From NCBI GenBank assembly GCA_946122785.1, contig CAMGYJ010000006.1:1488001-1552000 (forward strand): a DNA stretch of 64,000 nt, in the 5' to 3' direction. Made by a program: the position numbers and the translations under genes. This DNA comes from Linum tenue (lineage: Eukaryota > Streptophyta > Magnoliopsida > Malpighiales > Linaceae). How positions within the stretch are numbered: position 1 is the first letter of the stretch; each line of letters starts with the position of its first letter. The notes below the pieces were generated by a model that was not told where the DNA came from, did not search any database, and was given only the letters and a program-made list of their open reading frames with translations. Below, piece by piece: positions 12,744 through 23,278 of the stretch.

Positions 12744-12752
12744 TTTCCCGCC
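12744..12752 (+). promoter_or_regulatory. Second E2F-type site upstream of RFC3
   Basis: TTTCCCGCC lies about 150 bp before the ATG, in the opposite orientation to the 12439 site. Two sites in one promoter are more convincing than one. It may lie in the 5' UTR, because the transcription start is unknown. Confidence 0.55.
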
Positions 12753-12898
12753 CTTCCTTCCACTGTCGCCGTTCGTTTATTCGTTTCTCTCCTATTTTCG
12801 TCTTCGTTTTGGAGTTCCGACTGATGTTGGGTATGTTATTCGTAAGCTGTTGAAGTTTGTATAGTGCAATCCTCTGCAGGTGAAGGCAAGATTCGAAG

Positions 12899-15366
12899 AT
12901 GTTGTGGGTGGACAAGTACAGACCCAAAACCCTAGACAAAGTGATCGTTCATGAAGACATAGCCCAAAACCTCAAGAAACTAGTACTCGTTCACTACTCT
13001 TGCACGGTTCATTCAACTCTTTTTATTTTGTCCCTTGTTCGTATTGTTATTCTGACTTCTTACCCTCGAATTGCTTTTCAGGTAGCCGAGCAGGATTGCC
13101 CCCATTTGCTCTTCTATGGCCCTTCTGGGTCTGGGAAGAAAACTCTAATCATGGGTTTGCTCCGTCAAATATATGGCCCTGGTGTTGAAAAGGTGAAACA
13201 TTTTACTATATCTTGTTTCCCTTATTGGGATTGAAATCATTGCATGTGCTCAATAGGAGAACGAAGCAGTACAGTTCATTTTCCTACTCTGCTAATGGCT
13301 TGATATTTTTTAACGGCAGGTGAAGGTGGAGAATAGGACATGGAAAGTCGATGTAAGTGTAAATCGTTTATTTATACGTGGTTTTCGTTTGTATTTTGGC
13401 TTGGTTTTCGTGATGGTGATTGTACTGGTTTTGCTTATTATACGTGGATTGAACAACTAAAACATAACTTCGCTGTTGAAAATGTTAGATGTGACCATAG
13501 TAGGCTATCGAGAAAATGGGCATTCAATTTCTATCTCTGTCCACAGATGCACCCTTTCGCCTTTCGAGGTTTTCATTTCTTTCTCTGATTTTTCACCAAT
13601 GTGTGTTCATTACCTTTTGGTTGGCAATCCATGGTGTTTCAGGCTGGTAATAGAACAATTGATCTCGAGTTGACTACATTATCAACTGCAAACCACGTGG
13701 AATTAAGTCCTAGTGATGCGGGCTTCCAGGATAGATATGTTGTGCAGGATGTTATCAAAGAGATGGCTCGGAATAGGCCAATTGACTCGAAAGGAAAGAA
13801 AACATTCAAAGGTAATTGATTTTTCCTGTCTCATGTGATTTGTGCATACCTTCTGTTTTGTTCTTTTTGGTACTGCTTTTTTGTTACTTTTGTCTACTTA
13901 TAGACGTAGTCTTTTTGTGTAATTGAAGTGGCAAGTATAGAAGTGAGTGATAGGCATATACAACATACCGGATTTGGTTTCCTCGTGTTGTTTAACAAAG
14001 TCGTTCATATATTATCTGAATTAGTGATCATTAGACTAGGGAGCATGTAGCTAATAATAGCAAAATGGAGTTGCTGGATCTCTGTTTGTGCTGAGGTATG
14101 TTCTTTTGTTTTCCATCAGTGGTAGTGCTTAATGAGGTTGACAAGCTTTCAAGAGAGGCCCAACATTCTCTACGAAGAACTATGGAGAAATATAGCACTT
14201 CCTGCCGGCTAATTCTCTGCTGTAACAGTTCTTCAAAGGTTACTGAAGCTATTCGTTCCCGTTGTCTGAATGTTCGTATAAATGCTCCTGCACAGGAACA
14301 GGTTGGAATTTTTCTTCTTCTTCAATGGTGTTAAACAGAACTGTCTATTCCTTGGCTGCTTTTTGCCTTAGTATTTTGCTTTCTGTGGAATTTATTATAA
14401 CAGATTGTTAGGGTCTTGGACTTTATCGGGAAGAAAGAAGGGCTGGAAATTCCACCCGGATTTACTGCTCGTATAGCTGAAAAATCAAATCGAAGTTTAA
14501 GGAGAGCCATACTCTCATTCGAGACTTGTCGGGTTCAACAGTTAAGCTCTAGTTTTCTACACTATGTGTACTTTCATTCATTTAAGTCTGTTCTTTTGTA
14601 TGCTAATATTTCTACCCCTCTCATGATCTAGGTACCCTTTCAAAAATAATCAAGAAATCTCTCCATTGGAGTGGGAAGAGTATGTTTCCACCATATCCTC
14701 CGACATAATGAAGGAGCAGAGTCCTAAAAGGTATGACAGAGAAAACGAACATTATGTCCGTAGCTTTCACAGTTTTGGCTTCTCTTTCCCCTAGATTCTA
14801 ATCATACAACCTCTTGAATTTGATAGATTGTTTGAGGTTCGAGGAAAGTTGTATGAACTACTTGTCAACTGTATTCCTCCTGAGATTTTGTTGAAGGTAG
14901 AGAAGTTTACCCATATAATCTTTCCGTTCTCATTATTCTGAGTCCATCTAACGAATGATGTCCTTTTTGTTATGAACAGAGGCTTCTATATGAGTTACTG
15001 AAGAAACTGGATGATGATTTGAAGCATGAGGTCTGTCATTGGGCTGCATATTATGTAAGTTCATCTGCTAATTCAATCAGAATATGTTTATACGGGTTAT
15101 GGTGGTAGTTTTCTAGAGACACATTTGTCTGGATTTTATTTGATTTGTTATTGAACAGGAACATAGAATGCGATTGGGTCAGAAAGCCATATTTCATCTC
15201 GAAGGTAATTTCAGATCATACATACATATTATTATTATACAAACAAACTGTGTGCCTCCTTTTTGTGGGTGATGAATTTGTGTTCTGTTTCGTTGTCCGT
15301 GCAGCATTTGTGGCGAAGTTTATGAGCATATACAAGTCTTTCCTGGTGTCGACATTGATGATGTGA
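12899..15366 (+). CDS. RFC3: Replication factor C subunit 3 (clamp-loader AAA+ small subunit), 11 exons
   Basis: It is part of the RFC complex that loads PCNA onto primed DNA in the nucleus. Exons: 12899-12982, 13082-13192, 13320-13352, 13643-13811, 14120-14301, 14404-14540, 14632-14730, 14827-14896, 14980-15054, 15159-15204, 15305-15366. All are GT-AG with consistent phases, 1068 nt, 355 aa (the Arabidopsis protein, EMB2775, is about 354 aa). The start MLWVDKYRPKTLDKVIVHED is the family N-terminus. Walker A GPSGSGKKT is at about 41-49. The Walker B equivalent reads VVVLNEVDKL (about 133-142), with the N-E-V-D form of this subunit. The arginine-finger box RSRCLNVRI follows near 180. The C-terminal collar includes CHWAAYYEHRMRLGQKAIFH. 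The gene looks intact. Confidence 0.95.
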
Positions 15367-15657
15367 AGTTTGCGTATGTTGTAATTGTCACATTCTCTCC
15401 TCACCCTTAGTGCTTTCTATCGCCAAACATAAGGAGATTATCTATGTCCTTCCTTCCTTCCATGTGAGCTTTGTGTTTGCGTGGTCATTTCGTTCTTTAA
15501 ATTTTATTGCTACTCTGTAGTGTAGGGTAAAAGATTCCAAGGGTGACGAGTATGTTCTTATAAAACAAGTTGTGCTCCAAGTTCTCCCTCGTGTTTTGGT
15601 TAAATCGAAAGCGTATGTGCTTAGTCCACCATTCTCATGCACAGTTATAGAGAGTGG

Positions 15658-16238
15658 TGAAGCAATATGGACTGATACAATGGCAAAAATAATCGTAACC
15701 GTGGATATCTGTCCGAATTCGGTCTAATTTGGTAGGGTAAAATCCAAACGCAAAGAACATTTACTGGCTATGGGTAAAATCCGAACTCGAATATTATGAG
15801 TAATGGGTGGGCATGGGTTTCTCACTATCCAACCCGAACCCGCCCGATTATACATATGCATATGTATTTTGTCTAAAAATAATCATTATTTTTCTCTAAC
15901 ATATTTTATATTTAGCATATAAATATAATATTTTCATGAAATTGTGTAGTTTTAATTAATTTTTTTCATTCTAGTGAATTATTATCATACTTTTCCTCTT
16001 ACGTAATGTGATAATATGTGTGAATGTTAACATATTGGTTAGAGTTATGAAGAGAAATTATTACCCATAGATAACCGTGGATACTCGAAACCCGAACGGG
16101 TATGGACATGATTTTGATTTTCTACCCGTTTCACATGTGGGTATGAGTATGGGTAAAACCCGAACTATTATGGGTAGGGTAACGGATATACACTATCCGT
16201 GCCCAACTCGACCCGACCCGACCCATTGTCATCCTATA
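15658..16238. repeat. hAT-like non-autonomous repeat in the RFC3 3' flank
   Basis: The segment carries inverted, repeated runs of GGGTA/TACCC and CCCGAA/TTCGG text typical of small plant hAT derivatives. Its outer ends read TGATACAATGG and (reverse complement) GGATGACAATGG. TATAGAGAG occurs just outside both ends (about 15648-15656 and 16238-16246), which would fit an 8-9-bp target duplication, but the left terminus does not abut it cleanly. It is therefore a probable element with uncertain limits. It may form part of the RFC3 3' region. Confidence 0.4.
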
Positions 16239-16247
16239 GAGAGCCAG

Positions 16248-17053
16248 ATCAAAAGCATATGGATGTCAAATTCGGGGTCGGACCGACCGTATATGGACAG
16301 GATAGGGTGGTAAAAGAGGAGGAACATAACCAGATGAAAGCTGCGTTCTTGGATTTGGCTTCGATTCCTTGTGTTTATTTTTGTTTTTGAGATTAGAAAC
16401 AAAGTTTCGTCCATTTTTCCTAGCCGGAACTTGTACGCAACACTTATATCATTCCGATCGGGATAAGATGGACCGCCTCGCTGCGGGTCAGCACCTCGGG
16501 CTCTCTTTCAGTCTTTCTTTGTATACGTTGTAATCTACAAATAAATAAAAGGGAATGTCAATAGAAAAATTCTGTCACATCAGCCGCATAATTTATATGG
16601 GTATTAACGTATTTGTGCTTGGGAAAAAAATGGATTTTTGTTGCTAAAATAATGGGAAAGATTAGTTGGGAATAGATAGAGAGAAATTAGACGGAATATT
16701 GGGAGAGTGTGTCCCCGGAAGATATAGAAATTAATATAATAAAATTCCATTGCTAAATGACATGACCAAAAACAAAAAGAAAGAAAATATTTGCAAAGAA
16801 AAATATTATTGAAAAATAATTTAAAATAAAGAAAAAAATGTAAACAAAATGGTGGATAAGAACATAACATTCATGCAATTGCATTTGTGCTATTTATTGT
16901 CACCTTCATTATTTGTGCATATCATGGAAATAAGATAATAATATTGAATTAAGAAGCAAAACTTCATACTTTTTTATGATGGTGATAATGAATTGAAAAG
17001 CCGGGAAATGGGTACTAGAGTTTCAATACGTTTAGTCATGTCATATCAATTAA
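16248..17053. other. Intergenic AT-rich region
   Basis: No gene or terminal-repeat structure is recognised. The sequence is A/T-rich with long A-runs near 16780-16840. A short GC-richer patch is at 16455-16500. Confidence 0.35.
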
Positions 17054-17071
17054 ACATTAATACGTGCATTT

Positions 17072-19581
17072 CGTTTGGCAAATCCTCAATCGGGCCCTTC
17101 CTACTACGGAGGCACTAATCGAAAGGAAGGTCCCAGTTCATCCCCGTTGCCCAGTTTGTTGGGGCGCTTCTGAAACTTTAGAACATTTGTTCCTTTATTG
17201 CTCGGTGGCACGTGCTCTGTGGGATTATTCGGGACTGGAGTATCTAGGGGAGGGATTGCCTCGGGAGACTTTTCCCTTTTTTCTGAAGAGGTTGTTGGCT
17301 TTGATTAATCAGCCTAGGCTGTTCATGGAAGTAGTAACAGTCCTCTGGAGGATCTGGCGGTCTCGCAATTGGGTTGTCTTTGAGGGTAAACAGTTCAGTT
17401 TCTGATGACTCGATATTTGCACAGGTTTTCCCCTTTGTTCCTTGATCGTTTAAGCTTGCATTATTGCTTCTTTGGCCTATTTTACACTAGGTTGTGTTCC
17501 TTTGTCATATTTCAGGTCCTAGCACATAAAGTGAAGCATAGGCGCAAGTTTCAAGTCAATCAGAGATCAATTGGCGATTCGGGAGAAGAAACTCTGGCAT
17601 GACCTGAAGAAGAATGGATTTATACCTCACTTAATGGACAAAGAATCGTGCAAGTTTGACATGGAAAGAAAGAGGACGAGACTACGAGCGTCTGGGATCA
17701 AACGGCGACTGATTCGGAGTCCGGACGAGGGAGAAACGAAGCATTGAATATAGGAGAACAGGTTCGGCAGTGAAAACACGGGCAGGAGGCCTTCAAAACA
17801 CGGCCGTGTTCTGTGCCCGTGCTTTTACTGCCGAGAGCAAATCCGAGTTTGGCAGACATGAGCTGATTACACGGGCAGGGCCGAGACAAAGCACGGGCGT
17901 GTTCTCCCAAAGCACGACCGTGTTCTCCCAAAAGCACGGCCGTGTTTCTCCCAACACATGGCCGTGTAATTAACCCTAGCCAAAGCACGGGCGGGCTGAG
18001 GCAAAGCACGGCCGTGCCCTCGACCGTGCTTTGGCCACTGATGCCCTTTTAGGCAGATTTCAGCCAAATTGAGAGGGGATTGGAGTTTTAGAGAGACAGA
18101 GCGATTCCTAGAGAGAGAAAGCGACGAACAAGAGCCTCCAAGTGCCCTAGATCGATCTTCAACACCATTGGAGCTTGGTTTGAGCTTGGAGAAGTGCCGA
18201 TTCAACGTCCAGGAGCATAAATCCATCTTCACAGTATGATTTCCGCATCTGATTCTACTTTTGCTTCTCTCTCCATGGAGTAGTTCTCCCATTCATCTGG
18301 GTGTGGGAAACCCTAGTTCTGTATGTTGGGATTGATTGTATGAACCCAAGTACTGTTTCTATGAATTGATTATATTCGATTGAGGTTTGAATGATTGAAT
18401 GACTTGAATCCTGATCAAATTCATGTTGTTTCTGCTTTAACCTAGAATGAGAATATCTGACTAGGTTGATAGAGCAGCCTTGATTGAAGGTAGGGAGTTG
18501 GTGACTTTAGTCGAGGAACCAACTCACTATTCTGTACCGGTTTTACTCCGGTAGTGGAGGTTTTGTTCTTAGGGCCTCAATCTGTTTACTCCGGTGGAGG
18601 TTAGTCGCCCGCTAGAGACTCAGATTGAGAGGGTCTGAAGACCTTTAGTCGAGACTTCAGACTGTTTGAGAACCTTCCGCAGTATAACTATCATAGAAAT
18701 TGAACTTGGTAATTACAATCCGGCTTAACTGCACACTAGGGGGAACCATATCCGGGTGACCTCTCCTAACCTGAATACAACCGTTTAGTTGCTTTGCTTG
18801 CTTGTTAGTTTAGATCTTCACTAAAGTTTCACTGCAGGATAATACGAATTCACTGAGTAGTCATCACATCTAGGACCCGGGTTGACAATAAAACCCAAAC
18901 CCGCTATACTACGCTTTAGGAAGTGGTTACACTTGGCCATTTTCTAGAGTGACAGTAGGAGTGAGTCAGTTTCCCTGCTTTGATGAGGCAGTTTAACCAA
19001 CAGTATGATGAGTGGGTTAGTTTGCCTCCCAGTAGTAGTGCTCCGGCCCGGGTTCGGGCCTTGAACCAGCCTGGATTGACGGGAGCTGCTAGCCTAGTAT
19101 GTAGGTGGGATGGTGCTACCAGGAATGGGTCTCATTCGACAGGTGGAGTGGTTATTCTCAATGCAGCTAGAGAGGTCATTCTGGCAAAGGGGATGCAGTT
19201 CCCTGTGCTGGATGACCCTATAGTAGTGGAACTGCTGGTGCTCCGAGAGGCTATCTTGTGGTGTAGGAACCTTGGGTTTGCGGATATCACTTTTGAGGGC
19301 GACGCTAAAGTATCATTGATAAAATCAACAGTGCGGACGTCAAGGACTATCGGATGGGTGCAGTGCTCGAAGAAGTAGTTCTTTATATCAACACTCATTC
19401 TGGCTCTAGTATTCGATTTGTAGGTCGTGATAGCAATAGGGTAGCCCATTCTGTGGCTAGAAAGGTCCTGTCTTTGTATCCGGCTATGTCGTACCTTTGA
19501 TTTTCAGACCTGGCTGAATTCCAGAATGCAACTATCGTTTGTGGATCAATACATGATTACCTTTTGTTAAAAAAAAAAAAA
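17072..19581 (+). mobile_element. 5'-truncated LINE with poly(A) and 18-bp target duplication, split by a solo LTR
   Basis: The 18-bp repeat ACATTAATACGTGCATTT flanks the insertion (17054-17071 and 19582-19599), directly after a poly(A) tail (19569-19581). The coding text is the 3' end of ORF2. A zinc-binding RVT-type region comes first (17072-17402; CPVCWGASETLEHLFLYC), then, after the LTR insertion, an RNase H-like domain (18974-19378; CRWDGATRNG, VELLVLREAILWCRNLGF) and, in another frame, FVGRDSNRVAHSVARK to a stop near 19500. Removing the solo LTR rejoins the reading frame exactly. One frameshift near 19350 indicates decay. LINEs of this type insert by target-primed reverse transcription, which explains the 5' truncation. 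Confidence 0.93.
17403..18968 (+). mobile_element. Solo LTR (Athila-like), 5-bp target duplication GTTTC
   Basis: The segment starts TGATGACTCG and ends GTGAGTCA, and GTTTC flanks it on both sides (17398-17402 and 18969-18973). It is a diverged relative of the 1362-bp LTRs at 48853 and 55062: shared blocks include CATATTTCAGGTCCT near the start, GAGAGAAAGCGACGAAC near 18110, the ATTGATTATATTCGATTGAGG block near 18366, and ACATCTAGGACCCGGGTTGACA plus GACAGTAGGAGTGAGTCA near the end. No internal region remains, so it arose by LTR-LTR recombination. Its 17775-18040 part holds about ten copies of a CACGGCCGTG-like dyad, unlike the other LTR family member. Confidence 0.93.
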
Positions 19582-19599
19582 ACATTAATACGTGCATTT

Positions 19600-20373
19600 G
19601 TTGGAGGCTTGGAGCTACATATTTTGGAGATTACTATTTTTTTTAAATCCTAACGGACGTTATGCTGGAAAAGTTAGTGGTATGAGATTTTTATATTAAA
19701 GTTGTGGTTGAACCATTCAACTATTATGTACAAATAAATCGGCTTACCGTTTTGGGGTCAATATTTGATATTTCCGTTTTAATACTAGTACAATAGGTTT
19801 CTTAAACCATTCGTTTTTGCAGTAATTGGGACGAATTGCAGGTTTTTAGTAGCCAAGCTTCGATAAGAAGATGAAACGCTGCTGAAAGTAGTAGTTTCTA
19901 TGATGAATTGCAATAAGATTTGGGTTTACAGATAAAATGCATGGACAACTTTGAAAATAAAAAGCACACAACGGGACAATCTAAAATTTCTCCCCTCCAC
20001 CACGTAATTACCCCATAACGCGCCAAAGCTGATTGTCCCAGCCCTAAATTGCTTCATTCCTCTTTTTGTATGCCAAATGGGTCAATTAGGCCCAATTAAC
20101 TCATAATGAGATAATTTGGTACAATTGATCTATCACAATGTTCCATCCAATGACCCCTTAGAGAAAAGGGAAAATGCGTAGAAAAGGAAATTAATATAGT
20201 TGCCGCTAGTATATTTGTATCCCTCTTGGGCCTTTTTTCATCAATGGATCTCAAAGTTTGTTAAAAAAAAAGAGCGAGAGAGATGAAAACTTGGGTCAGG
20301 ACTTGGAAGGCCTATTTCGCAATCACTAATTATTTATAAAGTGAAATTTCTTTCACTTCCATAAATAAATAAA
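19600..20373. other. Intergenic region, no gene seen
   Basis: This is AT-rich sequence between the LINE target duplication and a MITE. It has no recognisable coding, RNA or terminal-repeat signal. Confidence 0.35.
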
Positions 20374-20715
20374 GGGTAATGTCTATTTTTTATCCAAACC
20401 TTTTTCAGATTTTTTATATTATCCAACCCTATTAAAATTCTATTAATTATCCAAATCTTTCATAATGCATTAAAATATTAGCCATTTTTACGTTATCATT
20501 AATAATTGTGTAACTCTAAACTTAGTTAAAATACTAAAATTTTAGAATGTTGACCTTCATATGTCTCTTCCAGGTCAGTATCATGTTGCCAAGTCAATAT
20601 TACTAACAAAATTGCTAACTGGAAGTTAACATTTGGCTAATTCTTAGTATTTCGATAGGTTTGGATAATATTAAGAATCTGAAAAAAAAATTTGGATAAA
20701 AAATAGACATTACCC
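20374..20715. mobile_element. Mutator-type MITE, copy 1
   Basis: Terminal inverted repeats of about 35-40 bp begin GGGTAATGTCTATTTTTTAT and end with the complement ...ATAGACATTACCC. The 9-bp string ATAAATAAA directly abuts both ends, although low complexity weakens this. A sister copy at 38520-38892 has the same ends (GGGCAATGTCTATTTTTTAC) and a fully convincing 9-bp duplication, which supports assignment to Mutator-like elements. No coding capacity. Confidence 0.8.
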
Positions 20716-20753
20716 ATAAATAAATTCCATATGAATTAATAAAAAGAAACTTA

Positions 20754-21173
20754 CAGACCGTTTGGTACCAAATGAATCGAGAATTCATTTCATTGTAAAA
20801 TGAATTGCTATGTAGAATTCATTTTCAAATGAAATCTTGTGTTTGGTATGTCATAATCAAATCGGTAAAAATAAAATGAATTGTCATGTAAAATTCATTG
20901 TTAAATGAATTCTTGTGTTTGGTATGTCATATGTATAAGTAATTTAGTTAATAAAAGAGAATAATTATGTGATTCTATTATAATTAGTAAATACTTGTGG
21001 AATTCATTTGGAAATTCCATCTCAATTCCTCGGAATTGCTATAACTAGTTCCAATTCCACAGAATTCAAAAATTAGAATGAAAATGAATTTTTTAAAATA
21101 TCAAACACATAAATATTTCATTTCAAAATGAATTCCTCAAAACTTATGGAATTCATTTATATCAAACGGTATG
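20754..21173. mobile_element. PIF/Harbinger (Tourist-like) MITE
   Basis: The left end CAGACCGTTTGGTACCAAATGAAT and the right end (reverse complement CATACCGTTTGATATAAATGAAT) form imperfect inverted repeats. TTA flanks both sides (20751-20753 and 21174-21176), the typical 3-bp duplication of this superfamily. The interior is built of GAATTCATTT-like short inverted units. It has no coding capacity. Its right three quarters were later copied in the tandem duplication. Confidence 0.7.
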
Positions 21174-22714
21174 TTAGATAGAGTCATCCTCAATTAATAT
21201 TTGAGTGATTTAGAGAAAACGTGCATTCCGAAGGAAATTTAGGCTTTATATAGAGATATAAATTCCAACCTAAATTTAGTTAAGCTATAATAAAACATGA
21301 ATAATCAAACTAAAACGTTGACATTATTAATTTAGTTGAAGATGATACTAACTAATATGCATATGATAAAAAAAACAACGTCATCAAAGGGGTCGGGCAC
21401 CAACTAGTTGTCATATAAGGTAACCATCTTTAAATACTTGAAACAAGAGGTCAGGTGAGTGGCTTAGGATATGGTTACTGACCTATGAGTAACTAAATTT
21501 GGACCTTTAGATATAAGTGGGTCCAGAAAATTCAGATCTAAGGGTTGTCAATTAAAGACATTTTATTTTCCCTAGTTTTCTTAATCGGCTCTTATCTTCT
21601 TCGTTCTAACTCGAATTTCAATTTTTTTTGCATAGATGGAACGAGTTCGTTGTGCTCTACAAAATGAGATCAATTTTCAATATATTTCGAGAAACTTTTT
21701 TTTGCCAACTACATACCATATGGTAACTTCTTCGTTTTTAAGTCGTTTTTGAAAACGTTTGCTCAGAAGGAACGAGTTCATCATGATCAAATCGGTAAAA
21801 ATAAAATGAATTGTCATGTAAAATTCATTGTTAAATGAATTCTTGTGTTTGGTATGCCATATGTATAAGTAATTTAGTTAATAAAAGAGAATAATTATGT
21901 GATTTTATTATAATTAGTAAATACTTGTGGAATTCATTTGGAAATTCCATCTCAATTCCTCGGAATTGCTGTAACTAGTTCCAATTCCACAGAATTCAAA
22001 AATTAGAATTGAAAATGAATTTTTTAAAATATCAAACACATAAATATTTCATTTCAAAATGAATTCCTCAAAACTTATGGAATTCATTTATATCAAACGG
22101 TATGTTAGATAGAGTCATCCTCAATTAATATTTGAGTGCTTTAGAGAAAACGTGCATTCCGAAGGAAATTTAGGCTTTATATAGAGTAATATACATTCCA
22201 ACCTAAATTTAGTTAAGCTATAATAAAACATGAATAATCAAACTAAAACGTTGACATTATTAATTTAGTTGAAGATGATACTAACTAATATGCATATGAT
22301 AAAAACAACAACGTCAGTCAAGGGGTCGGGCACCAACTAGTTGTCATATGAGGTAACCATCTTTAAATACTTGAAACAAGAGGTAAGGTGAGTGGCTTAG
22401 GATATGGTTACTGACCTATGAGTAACAAATTTGAACCTTTAAATCTAAGTGGGTCCAGAAAATTCAGATCTAAGGGTTGTCAATTAAAGGCATTTTATTT
22501 TCCCTAATTTTTTTAATCGGCTCTTATCTTCTTCGTTCTAACTCGGATTTCAATTTTTTTTTGCATAGATGGAACGAGTTCGTTGTGCTCTACAAAACGA
22601 GATCAATTTTCAATATATTTCGAGAAATTTTTTTTTTGCCAACTACATACCATATGGTAACTTCTTCGTTTTTAAGTCGTTTTTGAAAACGTTTGCTGAG
22701 AAGGAACGAGTTCA
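20851..22714 (+). repeat. Tandem segmental duplication, two units of about 930 bp
   Basis: Unit 1 (20851-21780) and unit 2 (21781-22714) align nearly end to end with only scattered substitutions and 1-4-bp indels (roughly 97% identical by eye). Each begins TCAT(A/G)ATCAAATCGG and ends AAGGAACGAGTTCA. The unit starts inside the Harbinger MITE, so unit 2 carries a left-truncated MITE. The duplication is therefore younger than the MITE insertion. No gene lies in either unit. Confidence 0.92.
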
Positions 22715-23270
22715 TCATGATCTATTGGATCTATAAATTTTTTGGTGAAAAAAATACTGGATAAAAATTTATCATACTTTACCACTTTGGTATGTGGTTG
22801 GTAACTTGTGGTAAACAATGATGAAAGTCGTAAATGACAGTTAGTATACTCCTATTATTATGTATTCAACCTTCTTACCATAGTGGTATGTTCATACTTC
22901 ATACCATCATGGTACGTTTTCTTACCATATGGTATTAAATAGGAGCATACCATATGGTAATGACTAGTAAAAAATTATTCAATTTTTTTTGTACTAAAAA
23001 TATATCAAAGTGGATATCATTATAAAGAACACATTTAATCTGATTTATCTGTGCAAAAAATTAAATTTTGACTTAAAATGAGAGACAAATCGTCCGTTAA
23101 AGATTAAAGGGGAATAGATAAAAGACTTTCCAGAAGAGAGAGAGGATACTGATGTCATGCTGATGTGGACAGGTTACTCATGGTTACTGACCATAGGTTT
23201 ACTGATGTGATCCGTTCCCCAGGTGAGTTATGAATAGAAATTCTCAAATTAGAAACAAAGTTTCGCCTGT
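22715..23270. repeat. Region rich in TACCATATGGTA-type palindromes
   Basis: Several copies or near-copies of ATACCATATGGTAA occur at about 22640, 22920 and 22955, with weaker versions such as TACCATAGTGGTATG near 22877. One copy also lies in unit 1 of the tandem duplication (about 21716). A GGTTACTGACC/ATGAGTAAC dyad occurs near 21477, 22405 and 23180. This probably marks the interior and end of an unidentified DNA transposon whose limits I cannot fix. No gene is seen. Confidence 0.35.
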
Positions 23271-23278
23271 CTTTATAG

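Noticed and set aside
16380..16415. Shared string TTAGAAACAAAGTTTCG at 16392 and 23249
   Set aside because: About 17-20 bp with a partly palindromic core (GAAACAAAGTTTC); too short to claim a duplication or transposon end.
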